64,000 nucleotides of DNA from Candidatus Gastranaerophilales bacterium (GTDB lineage: Bacteria; Cyanobacteriota; Vampirovibrionia; Gastranaerophilales; Gastranaerophilaceae): contig CALUTD010000001.1 in the NCBI GenBank assembly GCA_944323625.1, positions 124,001-188,000 on the forward strand, written 5' to 3'. Positions 53,861 through 62,123 of this stretch are shown here, piece by piece. Position 1 is the first letter of the stretch, and every line of letters starts with the position of its first letter. The notes under the pieces were generated by a model. It ran no database searches. It was not told where the DNA came from and saw nothing but the letters and a program-made list of their open reading frames with translations. Position numbers and translations under genes: made by a program.

Positions 53861-54898
53861 TTAATAAAGCGCAAATTTCAAATCAGTTTCTTTTTTATTT
53901 TGAAATATATTATATGCATCTATTATATTATCAAATTTAAATCTTCTTGTAATTAAGAAATCTGTAGAGATTTCTCCTTTTGAAATTAATTCCAAAAGTT
54001 CTTTACAATATATAGCATCGACTCCGCCTGTTTTGAAAGTAAGATTTTTCCCATACATATAAGGTAAAGGAAGTATCTGATTTTCTTCATACATAGCAAC
54101 AATCCCTACAATTGAATTGGGTCTTGCCAATTTCCAGGCTAATTGGAATGTGTCTTTACCGCCCGCTGCTTCAATTACTCCGTCAAATCCTCTTTTATCA
54201 GTTAATTCTTTTGTTCTTTCTTCAATATTATCAGTTAAAGGATTAATAATATAGTCACAAAGTGAATGATTAAGCGCAATTTGAAGTCTTTCCTGACTAA
54301 TATCAATAACGGTAATTTTTTCCGCCCCTAAATATTTTGCACACATACAAGAACATAAACCCACTGGTCCTGCACCAATTATTGCAACATTATCTCCCTT
54401 TTGTATTTCAATCATTTTAGCGGCAAAATAACCGCTTGAAAGAATATCTCCTACAAAAAGAGCATTTTCAAAACTTATGTTATCAGGAATTAAGTTTAGT
54501 GTTGTATCGGCATATGGAATTCTTGCATATTCAGCATGAGCTCCATTTATTTTACATCCCAGCTCCCAACCGCCATATTGGCAGTTGTTAATATATCCTC
54601 TTTTACAAAAATAACATTCACCACAGAATGTAATACAATTAACAGCGACCCTGTCGCCTTTTTTTAGTTTTGTTACTTGTTCTCCGGTCTCTATAACAGT
54701 TCCTGTAAATTCGTGGCCAAGAACAATGTTATTATTTGCTGCAGGAACATAACCTTGTATAATATGAATATCACTTGTACAAATTGATGAAACCTCAACT
54801 TTTATAATTGCATCTTTAGGATTTATAATCTTTGGATCTGCAATTTCTTTTAATTCAATTTTGTTATCTGAATTTTTATTATAAATAAGTGCTTTCAT
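53861..54898 (-). CDS. Zinc-dependent alcohol dehydrogenase
   Basis: Medium-chain dehydrogenase/reductase, NAD(P)-dependent. 345 residues: catalytic zinc ligands Cys40 ('SSICTSD') and His62-Glu63 ('LGHEFTG'), structural zinc cysteines 92, 95, 98 and 106 ('CGECYFCKRGYINNC'), Rossmann motif 'IIGAGPVGLCSCM' (about 172-184). All zinc ligands are present. Resembles sorbitol/secondary-alcohol or threonine dehydrogenases; the substrate cannot be told. Single gene. Confidence 0.88.
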   Translation of the reverse strand: MKALIYNKNSDNKIELKEIADPKIINPKDAIIKVEVSSICTSDIHIIQGYVPAANNNIVLGHEFTGTVIETGEQVTKLKKGDRVAVNCITFCGECYFCKRGYINNCQYGGWELGCKINGAHAEYARIPYADTTLNLIPDNISFENALFVGDILSSGYFAAKMIEIQKGDNVAIIGAGPVGLCSCMCAKYLGAEKITVIDISQERLQIALNHSLCDYIINPLTDNIEERTKELTDKRGFDGVIEAAGGKDTFQLAWKLARPNSIVGIVAMYEENQILPLPYMYGKNLTFKTGGVDAIYCKELLELISKGEISTDFLITRRFKFDNIIDAYNIFQNKKETDLKFALY

Positions 54899-54941
54899 AT
54901 ATTAATTTTATTTCAAGCTTATAAAATTGTAAATTTGATTT

Positions 54942-55451
54942 TTATTTTAAGTTATTATCAATATATATGGCAGTGTTCCAAACTTGATATAAATTTTCCA
55001 ACGTAAACCTAGCATTTGCAGGGCTTGTTGAAGGTAGTTTATAATGTTTATATTCACAAAGAAGTTCGGGGAAATATTTTTTAAAAGCAATATATGCTTT
55101 ATTTCCATTAAAACATATCATTTTTATATTATTGTATTTTTTTAAAAGTTTTATAAAATCATTAGGTATCTCATTTTTAATATCAGAATCCATACTTCCT
55201 TCTCTTTCGCAGTATTTTAAGACATCCCATAGTGCAAGATTATGCTCTAAAAGTATTTTTAATTTTGTTTCATAGCCTATATAATATAAATTATTATGCT
55301 TACACAACAGTCCCATTAATTTCCAAAACCTATTATGAGGATGTGCATAATATTGTTGATGTTCCAAAGATTTGACTCCGGGCATCGAGCCTAAGATTAA
55401 TATTTTAGAATTATTATTAATTGATGGTAAAAAAGATTTACAATTATGCAT
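54942..55451 (-). CDS. Uracil-DNA glycosylase superfamily, family 6 (hypoxanthine/DNA-deoxyinosine glycosylase)
   Basis: Removes deaminated bases from DNA. 169 residues: 'KILILGSMPGVKSLEHQQYYAHPHNRFWKLM' contains the family 6 signature (GSMPG, then QQYYAHPxNRFW), and 'LPSTSPANA' the second. It lacks the catalytic Asp/Asn of family 1 at the usual place, as known for family 6. AAGGAG precedes the ATG. Complete. Confidence 0.88.
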   Translation of the reverse strand: MHNCKSFLPSINNNSKILILGSMPGVKSLEHQQYYAHPHNRFWKLMGLLCKHNNLYYIGYETKLKILLEHNLALWDVLKYCEREGSMDSDIKNEIPNDFIKLLKKYNNIKMICFNGNKAYIAFKKYFPELLCEYKHYKLPSTSPANARFTLENLYQVWNTAIYIDNNLK

Positions 55452-55732
55452 ACTTAACTCTCCTTAAAATATTATTACATAAATACTTTTACTATAAGAC
55501 AAAACATCGTTTATTTTAAAAATTTTATATTGTAAAATTACTTGTTTAATAAAACAAGGCAAAAACGAACAATTTTTATTGAGTTAAAAGATTTAATAAC
55601 TTAAAATTAAGATATATAAAAGTGAATATGAAAATAATAATCGGTTTGATTATTTTTAACAGGGAGTTTGATAATTCTTTAGTACAGAAATTTGCAACCT
55701 TCGAGCTCTTTTGTAGTTTGAGAATTTACTTT

Positions 55733-55760
55733 AAAAAAGAGGCTCTTTAAAAGCCTCTTA
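55733..55760. terminator. Terminator-like hairpin
   Basis: AAGAGGCT / AGCCTCTT with a short loop, A-rich before and TTAAAT after. Same layout as the terminator beside tRNA-Ile, including the following ATAAATGGTG. Confidence 0.55.
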
Positions 55761-55776
55761 AATAAATGGTGTGTGT

Positions 55777-55786
55777 GGGGGGGGGG
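55777..55786 (+). repeat. Homopolymeric G10 tract beside a (GT)3 run
   Basis: Ten Gs after GTGTGT. The overlapping short frame is not convincing as a gene (see rejected items). Confidence 0.95.
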
Positions 55787-55900
55787 AAAGCTGCGAAGTT
55801 CGAACTTTTTATCTTGTATAAAAGAGTTAATTGAAGAACTCAAAAAATCAGACACAGTCTTACTTTTAGAATATTATCAAGTATTTAAACAATCAGTTAG

Positions 55901-55988
55901 CTGTCATTCTGAACTTGTTTCAGAATCTAGTTCACTTGAAATGTCTGTTTCCAAATGGTAAGATCCCGAAACAAGTTCGGGATGACAG
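55901..55988. repeat. Palindromic MITE-like element
   Basis: 28-base arms: CTGTCATTCTGAACTTG... at 55901-55928 and ...CAAGTTCGGGATGACAG at 55961-55988, complementary except for T/C changes. The right half matches the GGTAAGAT...TGACAG element at 37.5 kb. Similar TGTCATYCYGAAC palindromes are widespread as dispersed repeats in bacterial genomes. Confidence 0.85.
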
Positions 55989-56027
55989 CATGCCTAGTGT
56001 CAACTAACAAGTATAAAAGGAGGTATT

Positions 56028-56201
56028 ATGAAAATCAGAAAAGATGTAAACGTGATAATCACATTTGACGACAAAGAATATTCGGAAGAAGAAACCGCAA
56101 TTCTTTATCAACAATTTTTTGAGAGTTTAGCAAAAATCAAAGGAGTAAAAATTCCGGAATATGCCGGAATGGCTTTTGCCAAGGCATTTAGAGCTAAATA
56201 A
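56028..56201 (+). CDS. 57-residue protein, unknown
   Basis: ATG 56028 with a strong AAAAGGAGGT site 5 bases before it; TAA at 56201. The product begins 'MKIRKDVNVIITFDDKEYSE' and has an acidic helix followed by a basic C-terminus ('AFAKAFRAK'). No signal peptide or membrane helix. It sits alone between a palindromic repeat and tRNA-Ile, in a segment bounded by repeated tRNA-proximal sequence, so it may be part of an acquired element. No family recognised. Confidence 0.6.
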   Translation: MKIRKDVNVIITFDDKEYSEEETAILYQQFFESLAKIKGVKIPEYAGMAFAKAFRAK

Positions 56202-56303
56202 AAAACTTCTAAAACTAACAATACAAAAGAGTTTTAGCAATTTTTAAAAAATTCTTTCAAAATACTCGAAATCTGTAAACGCGGATCACAAGCGAAAACC
56301 CAC

Positions 56304-56331
56304 TAAAAAAAGCCTTTTAAGGCTCTTTTTA
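56304..56331 (-). terminator. Terminator of tRNA-Ile
   Basis: AGCCTT-TT-AAGGCT palindrome with T run on the minus strand, right after the tRNA 3' end. Confidence 0.75.
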
Positions 56332-56335
56332 TAAA

Positions 56336-56412
56336 TGGTGGGCCATCCTGGACTCGAACCAGGGACCTTACGCTTATCAGGCGTACGCTCTAACCACCTG
56401 AGCTAATAGCCC
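56336..56412 (-). tRNA. tRNA-Ile (GAT)
   Basis: 77 bases including encoded CCA. Acceptor GGGCTAT/ATGGCCC, anticodon stem TACGC/GCGTA and loop CTGATAA giving GAT, T-loop TTCGAGT. Confidence 0.97.
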
Positions 56413-56465
56413 TCACTTGTTTTCAATGCTTATATATTTACATAAACATTATAAAAAATCAAGCA

Positions 56466-56768
56466 TTATTCTTCTGTAATAGGTCTTAATAATATTATTG
56501 AATTCAAGTTTAACTGCAGAAAATCATGTGTTTCCATTCTTCTGTTAGGAAACTCTCTATGAATTACCTGACAATTTTTTATAGCAACAAACCTTTTTGT
56601 TCCGTTCAAAATATCAGAAAGGACTCTGTTTTTTCTGCCTGTTTTAGGCATGAAAACATTACCTGTTATTTGATAATCTTTTGTAATTACCAAAACTTTT
56701 TCTGACCATACTCCGGTTATAAAGCTATTATTTTCATTTAAATTAGTTTCATTATTCATATTTCTCAA
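56466..56768 (-). CDS. Small conserved-looking protein of the secretion operon, unknown
   Basis: 100 residues, last gene of the pilus/secretion operon, 12 bases after gspF. 'WSEKVLVITKDYQITGNVFMPKTGRKNRVLSDILNGTKRFVAIKNCQVI' suggests a small beta-rich domain with 'RVLSDILN'. No signal peptide or membrane helix, so cytoplasmic. The location suggests an accessory role in pilus assembly or its control. I do not recognise the family with confidence. Confidence 0.65.
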   Translation of the reverse strand: MRNMNNETNLNENNSFITGVWSEKVLVITKDYQITGNVFMPKTGRKNRVLSDILNGTKRFVAIKNCQVIHREFPNRRMETHDFLQLNLNSIILLRPITEE

Positions 56769-56780
56769 TGTGTCTCCCTC

Positions 56781-57977
56781 CTAAACAGAATACGATTGGA
56801 ATAAAGGCAAGTATAAAGATAATGCCAAGAAACATACTATAGCACCAATAAATATCAATAGAATAGGTTCTATCATTTTACCTAATGTATCGATAATTAA
56901 ATCCAACTGCTGGTCAATATGTTTTACACTTTGAATAAGCAACTCTCCCAAACGACCTGACTGTTCACCTGTTGAAACCATAAACAAAATCATTTTAGGG
57001 AATAAGTTAGATGCTTTTAATGAATCCGACAAATGCGCACCTGCCTGCATTTTCTTTATTGAAATCTTAATAGAATCATGCATTAACGTATTCGACAAAG
57101 TTGTTCTTGCCAAATATAAACACTCAATAATAGGAATACCGGCATCGTATGCAATTTGAAGTACTGTAAGAAAGTTAGAAAATGCCGCTGCCTTTACCAA
57201 GTCAGAAAACAAAGGCACTTTTAATACCCACTGGTCAATTACTCTTTTTGAAGGTTCCCATCTTAATAAATACATAACTGTAAATATTATTACAACAAGC
57301 CCTATAGGAATAAAAAACCACTTATCTTTTAAAAATTCACCCGAGTCAATACAAAATTGCGTAATAGCCGGAAGTGCTTTACCCTGTTGATCGAACATAT
57401 CTTTAAATGCCGGGAATATAAACATTAACATACAAAGTACAACAGCAATTGCCAAGACAACAACAAATACAGGGTATGATAATGCCGAAATTAATTTCCC
57501 TTTAATATTTCCTTGTTTTTGAAGAAGCTCGATTAAACGTTCAAAGGTCTTATCTATTTCACCTGAATCTTCTCCGGCTTTTGCCAACCCTATGTATACA
57601 TGCCCGAAAAGATTCGGATATTTTGAAATAGTATCAGACAAAGTATAGCCTGCAATAATTTGTTTCTTTATTTCCTGGGCTAGCATTCTTACCTGACGGG
57701 AAGCTCCGTTCTTTTCTATAAATATCAAACTTTCAATAATAGGCAGACCGGCTTTATTCAATGTTAAAAAAGTCTGTGTAAAGTCTATTTTTTCTTTTAA
57801 TGATAAGCTTTGTATTGCTGCTGATTTAGTGCTTTTTGATGTTACTTCACGAGCCGAAAGAAACTTATAGCCCATGTTTTTAACTTTAACACGAACCTGC
57901 ATAACTGAATTTGCATCAACAGTTCCTTTAACTTTTTCGCCGTTCCATTTCTCGGCCTGATATTCATATCTGGTCAT
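56781..57977 (-). CDS. gspF: Type II secretion / type IV pilus inner-membrane platform protein
   Basis: 398 residues, GspF/PilC family. N-terminal cytoplasmic domain ('YEYQAEKWNGEKVKGTVDA'), then two T2SSF repeats (about 65-190 and 270-390) each with 'F..TL...AGLPIIESL' and 'GEDSGEIDKTFERLIE' or 'TGEQSGRLGELL', and three membrane helices (about 170-192, 222-242, 372-395). It anchors the ATPase GspE and the growing fibre. Downstream of gspE by 12 bases. Confidence 0.95.
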   Translation of the reverse strand: MTRYEYQAEKWNGEKVKGTVDANSVMQVRVKVKNMGYKFLSAREVTSKSTKSAAIQSLSLKEKIDFTQTFLTLNKAGLPIIESLIFIEKNGASRQVRMLAQEIKKQIIAGYTLSDTISKYPNLFGHVYIGLAKAGEDSGEIDKTFERLIELLQKQGNIKGKLISALSYPVFVVVLAIAVVLCMLMFIFPAFKDMFDQQGKALPAITQFCIDSGEFLKDKWFFIPIGLVVIIFTVMYLLRWEPSKRVIDQWVLKVPLFSDLVKAAAFSNFLTVLQIAYDAGIPIIECLYLARTTLSNTLMHDSIKISIKKMQAGAHLSDSLKASNLFPKMILFMVSTGEQSGRLGELLIQSVKHIDQQLDLIIDTLGKMIEPILLIFIGAIVCFLALSLYLPLFQSYSV

Positions 57978-57989
57978 AAATTAGCATCC

Positions 57990-60269
57990 TCATTCTTTCA
58001 CAGGTCCCAATACTCTCAGGAACTCGGAAATAGTAGTTCTTCCTTCTATAATATGTCTTAAACATACCTGTTGAAGTGTTTTCATTCCGGCACCTACTGC
58101 CGCTTCTTCTATTTCAATATCATGCGCACCTTGCGCAATCAATTTTTTAATTTCTTTTGTTATTGGCATTATTTCATATACCCCTATACGGCCTGTATAA
58201 CCTTCAAAATTACATTTATCACAGCCATTAGGCTTATATACGGGAGTTTTCATAAATTCTTGTATTTCTTTCTCTCCACCGGCTATTACAAGTTCGGCTT
58301 CTTCTCGTGTAGGGAAAGTTTGTGTTCGACAGTTCGGGCATAAACCTCTTACCAAACGTTGTGCAATAATACCTACTAACGTTGCAGAGATAAGGTAATC
58401 TTTTGCTCCCATATCTATTAACCTGGTAATTGTTGCAGCTGCTGAGTTTGTGTGTAAAGTCGATAATACTAAGTGACCTGTTAACGCAGCTGATATAGCT
58501 GTTTCAAGTGTTTCAATATCACGGATTTCACCGACTAATATAACATCAGGGTCCTGTCTTAATATAGCACGCATACAAGATGCAAATGTAATTCCGGCTT
58601 TTGTATTAATTTGAGACTGGTTAATACCGTCTATCTTAATTTCGACAGGGTCCTCAATCGTTGTTATGTTTATTGAAGTATCATTTATTGCCTTTAACAA
58701 TGTATATAGCGTTGTTGTTTTACCTGACCCTGTAGGACCTGTTGTTAATATAATACCATTTGGTACACTTTCCATTTTTTTAATAAGATTTATTTCTTCT
58801 TGAGAAGCCCCGCAAAGAGTCATTTCATCTTTCGATGATGCCATTGATACAGCAGGCGCAAGAATTCTTATAACCATCTTCTCCGCCTCTCCAACGGGCA
58901 GAGTATTTATTCTGAAGTCATAATCTCTTCCGTTATAAGTAATCGAAAAAGAGCCGTCCTGTGGTCTTCTATGTTCTGCTATATTCATTTTTGAAATTAC
59001 TTTTAAACGTGTTAATATAGCTGATTCAACTTTTTCGGGAAGATTTAAAGCAATACGTAAAATACCATCTTTTCTGTATCTTACAACATAACCTTCAAGC
59101 CTGGGTTCTATGTGAATATCACTGACTTTCATGTCAATTGCATCTGTTATAATCTTATTAACAAACTGAACTACTATATTTGAATCATCTTTTAATTCTT
59201 TTTGAGCCTGTTCAAAAAGCGTTTCTTCCTGAACTAACGCAGCTGACTGCTTTTGAACTTTTCTAATTAATTTATTTGTTGCCTTTTTATTCTCATTAAA
59301 GAATTTTTGTCTGCACATCTCAAATTCATAATGAGTAATAATTAATATACTAGGTTTTAATCCCGTTAAGAAAATAATATCATTTATTACTTTCTTATCA
59401 TTAGGGTTTACCATCGCAACAACAAGTACTTTATCATCATAGCTTATAGGTAAAACTTTATTATACTTAATAAAATCATCAGGAAGCATAGATAAAACTT
59501 CGTCAGTAACATTCAATTGTTCTGCCGTAACAGTTTCATAACCTTGTTGTTTTGTTAACGCCTGTTTTAAATCATTTAATGAAACAATACCCTGATTTAC
59601 AAGAACTGTTCCAAGCGGAATTTTTTGCTGTTTTGATTGAACTAACGCATTAAAAACTTGTTCCTGAGAAACAAGCCCCATTTGAACCAAAACTTCACCA
59701 ATTTTTTTACCTAAAAACTTATTATCATCATCATGGGAATCATCATGTAAATCTGTATGATGTGAAGAATTTTCATCACTTGAATCTACATGAACAGGAA
59801 GAGAAGATTTTTCTTCAATATCATTTGACGATTCTTCATGATGGTACATATCTTGATGTTCAAAATCAGACTGTTTTTCCTCATAATATTGAATATCATC
59901 TGTATTATTTTCTTCTTTTTTGCTTTCACTTGGAACAGTTTGTAAAACTGCTTTTTGTTCTGTAGATTTTTCTAAATTTTCATACACTTTTTTATTTGAA
60001 AGTCCTAAAGATTCTTTTACTTTATTCAAAATAAACAAAAAGTCTGCATCTTCAATTCTTTTAAATTTGATTTTATCAGTATTTAAAACTGTAGTAACTT
60101 TTGAAATAATTAAATTTTTATCTGTTGCCGATGTTGTAAAAACACAAACGTAACCTTTTGCAATACATAAAGGAAGATAATAACACGCCTGCATATCGTT
60201 AGTATCAAATTTTGATACTAACGATAAATCCAATAAATTTTTTATTTGTTCATAAATAGCACTAGACAT
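57990..60269 (-). CDS. gspE: Type II secretion / type IV pilus assembly ATPase
   Basis: 759 residues. An unusual 185-residue N-terminal region ends in a low-complexity Asp/His/Ser/Glu stretch (about 115-182); two MshEN-type domains follow ('GKKIGEVLVQMGLVSQEQV', 187-330; these bind c-di-GMP in related proteins), then the ATPase core with Walker A 'GPTGSGKTTT' (511-520), Walker B-like 'DPDVILVGEIRD', and a zinc-binding four-cysteine loop ('CPNCRTQ' and 'CDKCNFEG'). Energises pilus extension or secretion. The MshEN domains suggest c-di-GMP control. Confidence 0.95.
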   Translation of the reverse strand: MSSAIYEQIKNLLDLSLVSKFDTNDMQACYYLPLCIAKGYVCVFTTSATDKNLIISKVTTVLNTDKIKFKRIEDADFLFILNKVKESLGLSNKKVYENLEKSTEQKAVLQTVPSESKKEENNTDDIQYYEEKQSDFEHQDMYHHEESSNDIEEKSSLPVHVDSSDENSSHHTDLHDDSHDDDNKFLGKKIGEVLVQMGLVSQEQVFNALVQSKQQKIPLGTVLVNQGIVSLNDLKQALTKQQGYETVTAEQLNVTDEVLSMLPDDFIKYNKVLPISYDDKVLVVAMVNPNDKKVINDIIFLTGLKPSILIITHYEFEMCRQKFFNENKKATNKLIRKVQKQSAALVQEETLFEQAQKELKDDSNIVVQFVNKIITDAIDMKVSDIHIEPRLEGYVVRYRKDGILRIALNLPEKVESAILTRLKVISKMNIAEHRRPQDGSFSITYNGRDYDFRINTLPVGEAEKMVIRILAPAVSMASSKDEMTLCGASQEEINLIKKMESVPNGIILTTGPTGSGKTTTLYTLLKAINDTSINITTIEDPVEIKIDGINQSQINTKAGITFASCMRAILRQDPDVILVGEIRDIETLETAISAALTGHLVLSTLHTNSAAATITRLIDMGAKDYLISATLVGIIAQRLVRGLCPNCRTQTFPTREEAELVIAGGEKEIQEFMKTPVYKPNGCDKCNFEGYTGRIGVYEIMPITKEIKKLIAQGAHDIEIEEAAVGAGMKTLQQVCLRHIIEGRTTISEFLRVLGPVKE

Positions 60270-60287
60270 GTTTGTTTAAATTATTCC

Positions 60288-62105
60288 TTAAAGATCTGCT
60301 ACGTCTTCCGTATCTTTTATAATTCTTGGCGTTATCATAAATAAAAGTTCTGTTTTGGCCATTTCTTTCGTTGTTGACCTGAAGAAAAACCCAAGTATTG
60401 GAATATCACCTAATATTGGAACTTTTGAAACGTTATTCGTTTCCGTTTGCTGAATCATACCGCCTAGTAATAATGTTTCTTCATCTTTTATTCTTATATT
60501 ACTTAGGTCAAGATTTCTTCTTTGAAGCAATGATGCAGCAGTATATCGAACTTGATTCCCTTGTTCGTCATAATAGTAATCCGGTACAGTATCAAAAATA
60601 TCTGCATATTCAGGTTTAATCGTGAGTGAAATATAACCGTCAGGACTTATAAACGGTATCATTTCAATTTTAATACCATTGTCTTCACCAATTTCATAAG
60701 TTCTCTGAATTGTTGGATATAAAGAACCTGTATTAGACGTCTGAACTGTAACTGATTCTACATAGTCTTGCGTCAAGTCAATTGTAGACTTTTTTCCATT
60801 AGTAATAACAATCTTTGGATTTGATAATATTCTACCCTTGTTATTTTGAATTAGATAAGAAATAGTTTGTTGCAACGATTTAGCAGCCGGACCGTTACTA
60901 GGCCCATGCCACATTATCGGACTTGTTGTTGTTACACCACTAGCCCCAGCAAAAGCTAAATTCAAATGTTTACCGGAATAACTCCAAATATTATCAAACT
61001 GCTTAGAACCATCTTCAGAGAGAGAAATTATTGAAATTTCTAAATAAGCCTGGGGCTGTTTTCTGTCATTATCTACAATAAAATCATTTATCATCTGAAT
61101 CTGTTGTTCTGTACCACCAACAACCGTTATAGTACCTAACTCCTGTTGAACATAAATTGTCATAGTAGGTCTTGCTTGATATGAAGATATATTATCAGTT
61201 TTAACTCCGCTCTTTATTGTACAAGCAATCGTACCACCTCCAAGTGTACCTTCTTTTGGTTCACTTGGTTCTGAGCCCATTTGAAATTCAGCTTTCATTT
61301 CAGATTTAGGTCCCGAACCACCCGATGAGCCTGTATCCGGTAATTGGAAAAGAGTTTCACATATCATCTTCGCCATTTCAAAAGGAGTTGTATGATTTAC
61401 TCTATATGTTGTCATTAATGGCTTTTTATCAAATTTATCTACAATTTTTTTTGCCATATTATAGTCTGCTTCACTTCCAAATATTAACAACTCATTTGTT
61501 TCTGCATTTGTTGTTACAATCGGACCATAAGATAATCCCGGCATGTTCATAGAAAATATATTTGTATTTAAAAAGTTTGCAATATAAGCAGCATCAACAT
61601 ACTTAACAGGTAAAATATTAACATTGTCTTTAGTCAAATTTAAAGTTTCTGCTTTATCCAAAGCAACAACCATCAAGGTTTTATCTTTTATTACATATGT
61701 TAAGTTAGTCATCTTCATGACCATCTTAAAAGCATCACTTAAACTGACATCAACTAAATCTAATGTAACATTTCCCGAAACCGAGTCATGAAAAACTATA
61801 TTTAATCCGGCTTTATCCGCAAACATTCTTAACACTTGTTGAACATCTGTATTTCTTAAACTTAAGTTAATCTTTTGTCCGTTGTCATTAAAAGCAACAT
61901 CGCCTTCAAGCCTGATTTTATTCGGCGAAGAAAAATCCTCTCTTACATCAGGCGCAGCAGCCTCCGATGTAGTTTGCCCTGCATAAGGGTTGTTAGGGTC
62001 CATATCATATACAAGAGGAGCCGCATTCGCCATATTATAAGCAAGCACTGACACACATCCCGTAACACATAAAAGTTTTGATATGGTTTTAAAACTTCTT
62101 TTCAT
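60288..62105 (-). CDS. gspD: Secretin (GspD/PilQ)
   Basis: 605 residues. Signal peptide 1-28 ('LLCVTGCVSVLAYNMANA'). STN/N0 domain (about 60-125, 'INLSLRNTDVQQVLRMFADKAGLNIVF'), N1-type domain (about 150-225), then the C-terminal secretin barrel (about 400-600) with 'LSNPKIVITNGKKSTI' and 'VPILGDIPILGFFFRS'. Forms the outer-membrane gate for the fibre or secreted proteins, proving a diderm envelope. Length is short but normal for PilQ without AMIN domains. Confidence 0.95.
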   Translation of the reverse strand: MKRSFKTISKLLCVTGCVSVLAYNMANAAPLVYDMDPNNPYAGQTTSEAAAPDVREDFSSPNKIRLEGDVAFNDNGQKINLSLRNTDVQQVLRMFADKAGLNIVFHDSVSGNVTLDLVDVSLSDAFKMVMKMTNLTYVIKDKTLMVVALDKAETLNLTKDNVNILPVKYVDAAYIANFLNTNIFSMNMPGLSYGPIVTTNAETNELLIFGSEADYNMAKKIVDKFDKKPLMTTYRVNHTTPFEMAKMICETLFQLPDTGSSGGSGPKSEMKAEFQMGSEPSEPKEGTLGGGTIACTIKSGVKTDNISSYQARPTMTIYVQQELGTITVVGGTEQQIQMINDFIVDNDRKQPQAYLEISIISLSEDGSKQFDNIWSYSGKHLNLAFAGASGVTTTSPIMWHGPSNGPAAKSLQQTISYLIQNNKGRILSNPKIVITNGKKSTIDLTQDYVESVTVQTSNTGSLYPTIQRTYEIGEDNGIKIEMIPFISPDGYISLTIKPEYADIFDTVPDYYYDEQGNQVRYTAASLLQRRNLDLSNIRIKDEETLLLGGMIQQTETNNVSKVPILGDIPILGFFFRSTTKEMAKTELLFMITPRIIKDTEDVADL

Positions 62106-62123
62106 AATATATATTCAACTCCT

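Larger units (their letters stand above)
55452..56027. other. 576-base plastic intergenic region
   Basis: Holds a terminator-like hairpin, a G10 tract, a palindromic repeat and no gene until 56028. The 10-base string ATAAATGGTG (55762-55771) is repeated at the tRNA-Ile 3' end (56331-56340). Confidence 0.6.

Noticed and set aside
55628-55750. 40-codon frame beginning MKIIIGLIIFNREF
   Set aside because: No clear ribosome-binding site, ends inside the terminator-like hairpin, composition not gene-like.
55733-55830. Degenerate tRNA on the minus strand (TTCGAAC and ACCA-like end)
   Set aside because: The distance between the T-loop-like string and the CCA-like end is about twice normal and no acceptor stem pairs.
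55773-55961. Open frame from GTG through the G10 tract
   Set aside because: Its start is the tract itself, there is no ribosome-binding site, and its C-terminus (CHSELVSES type) is the translation of the palindromic repeat, a familiar false gene.
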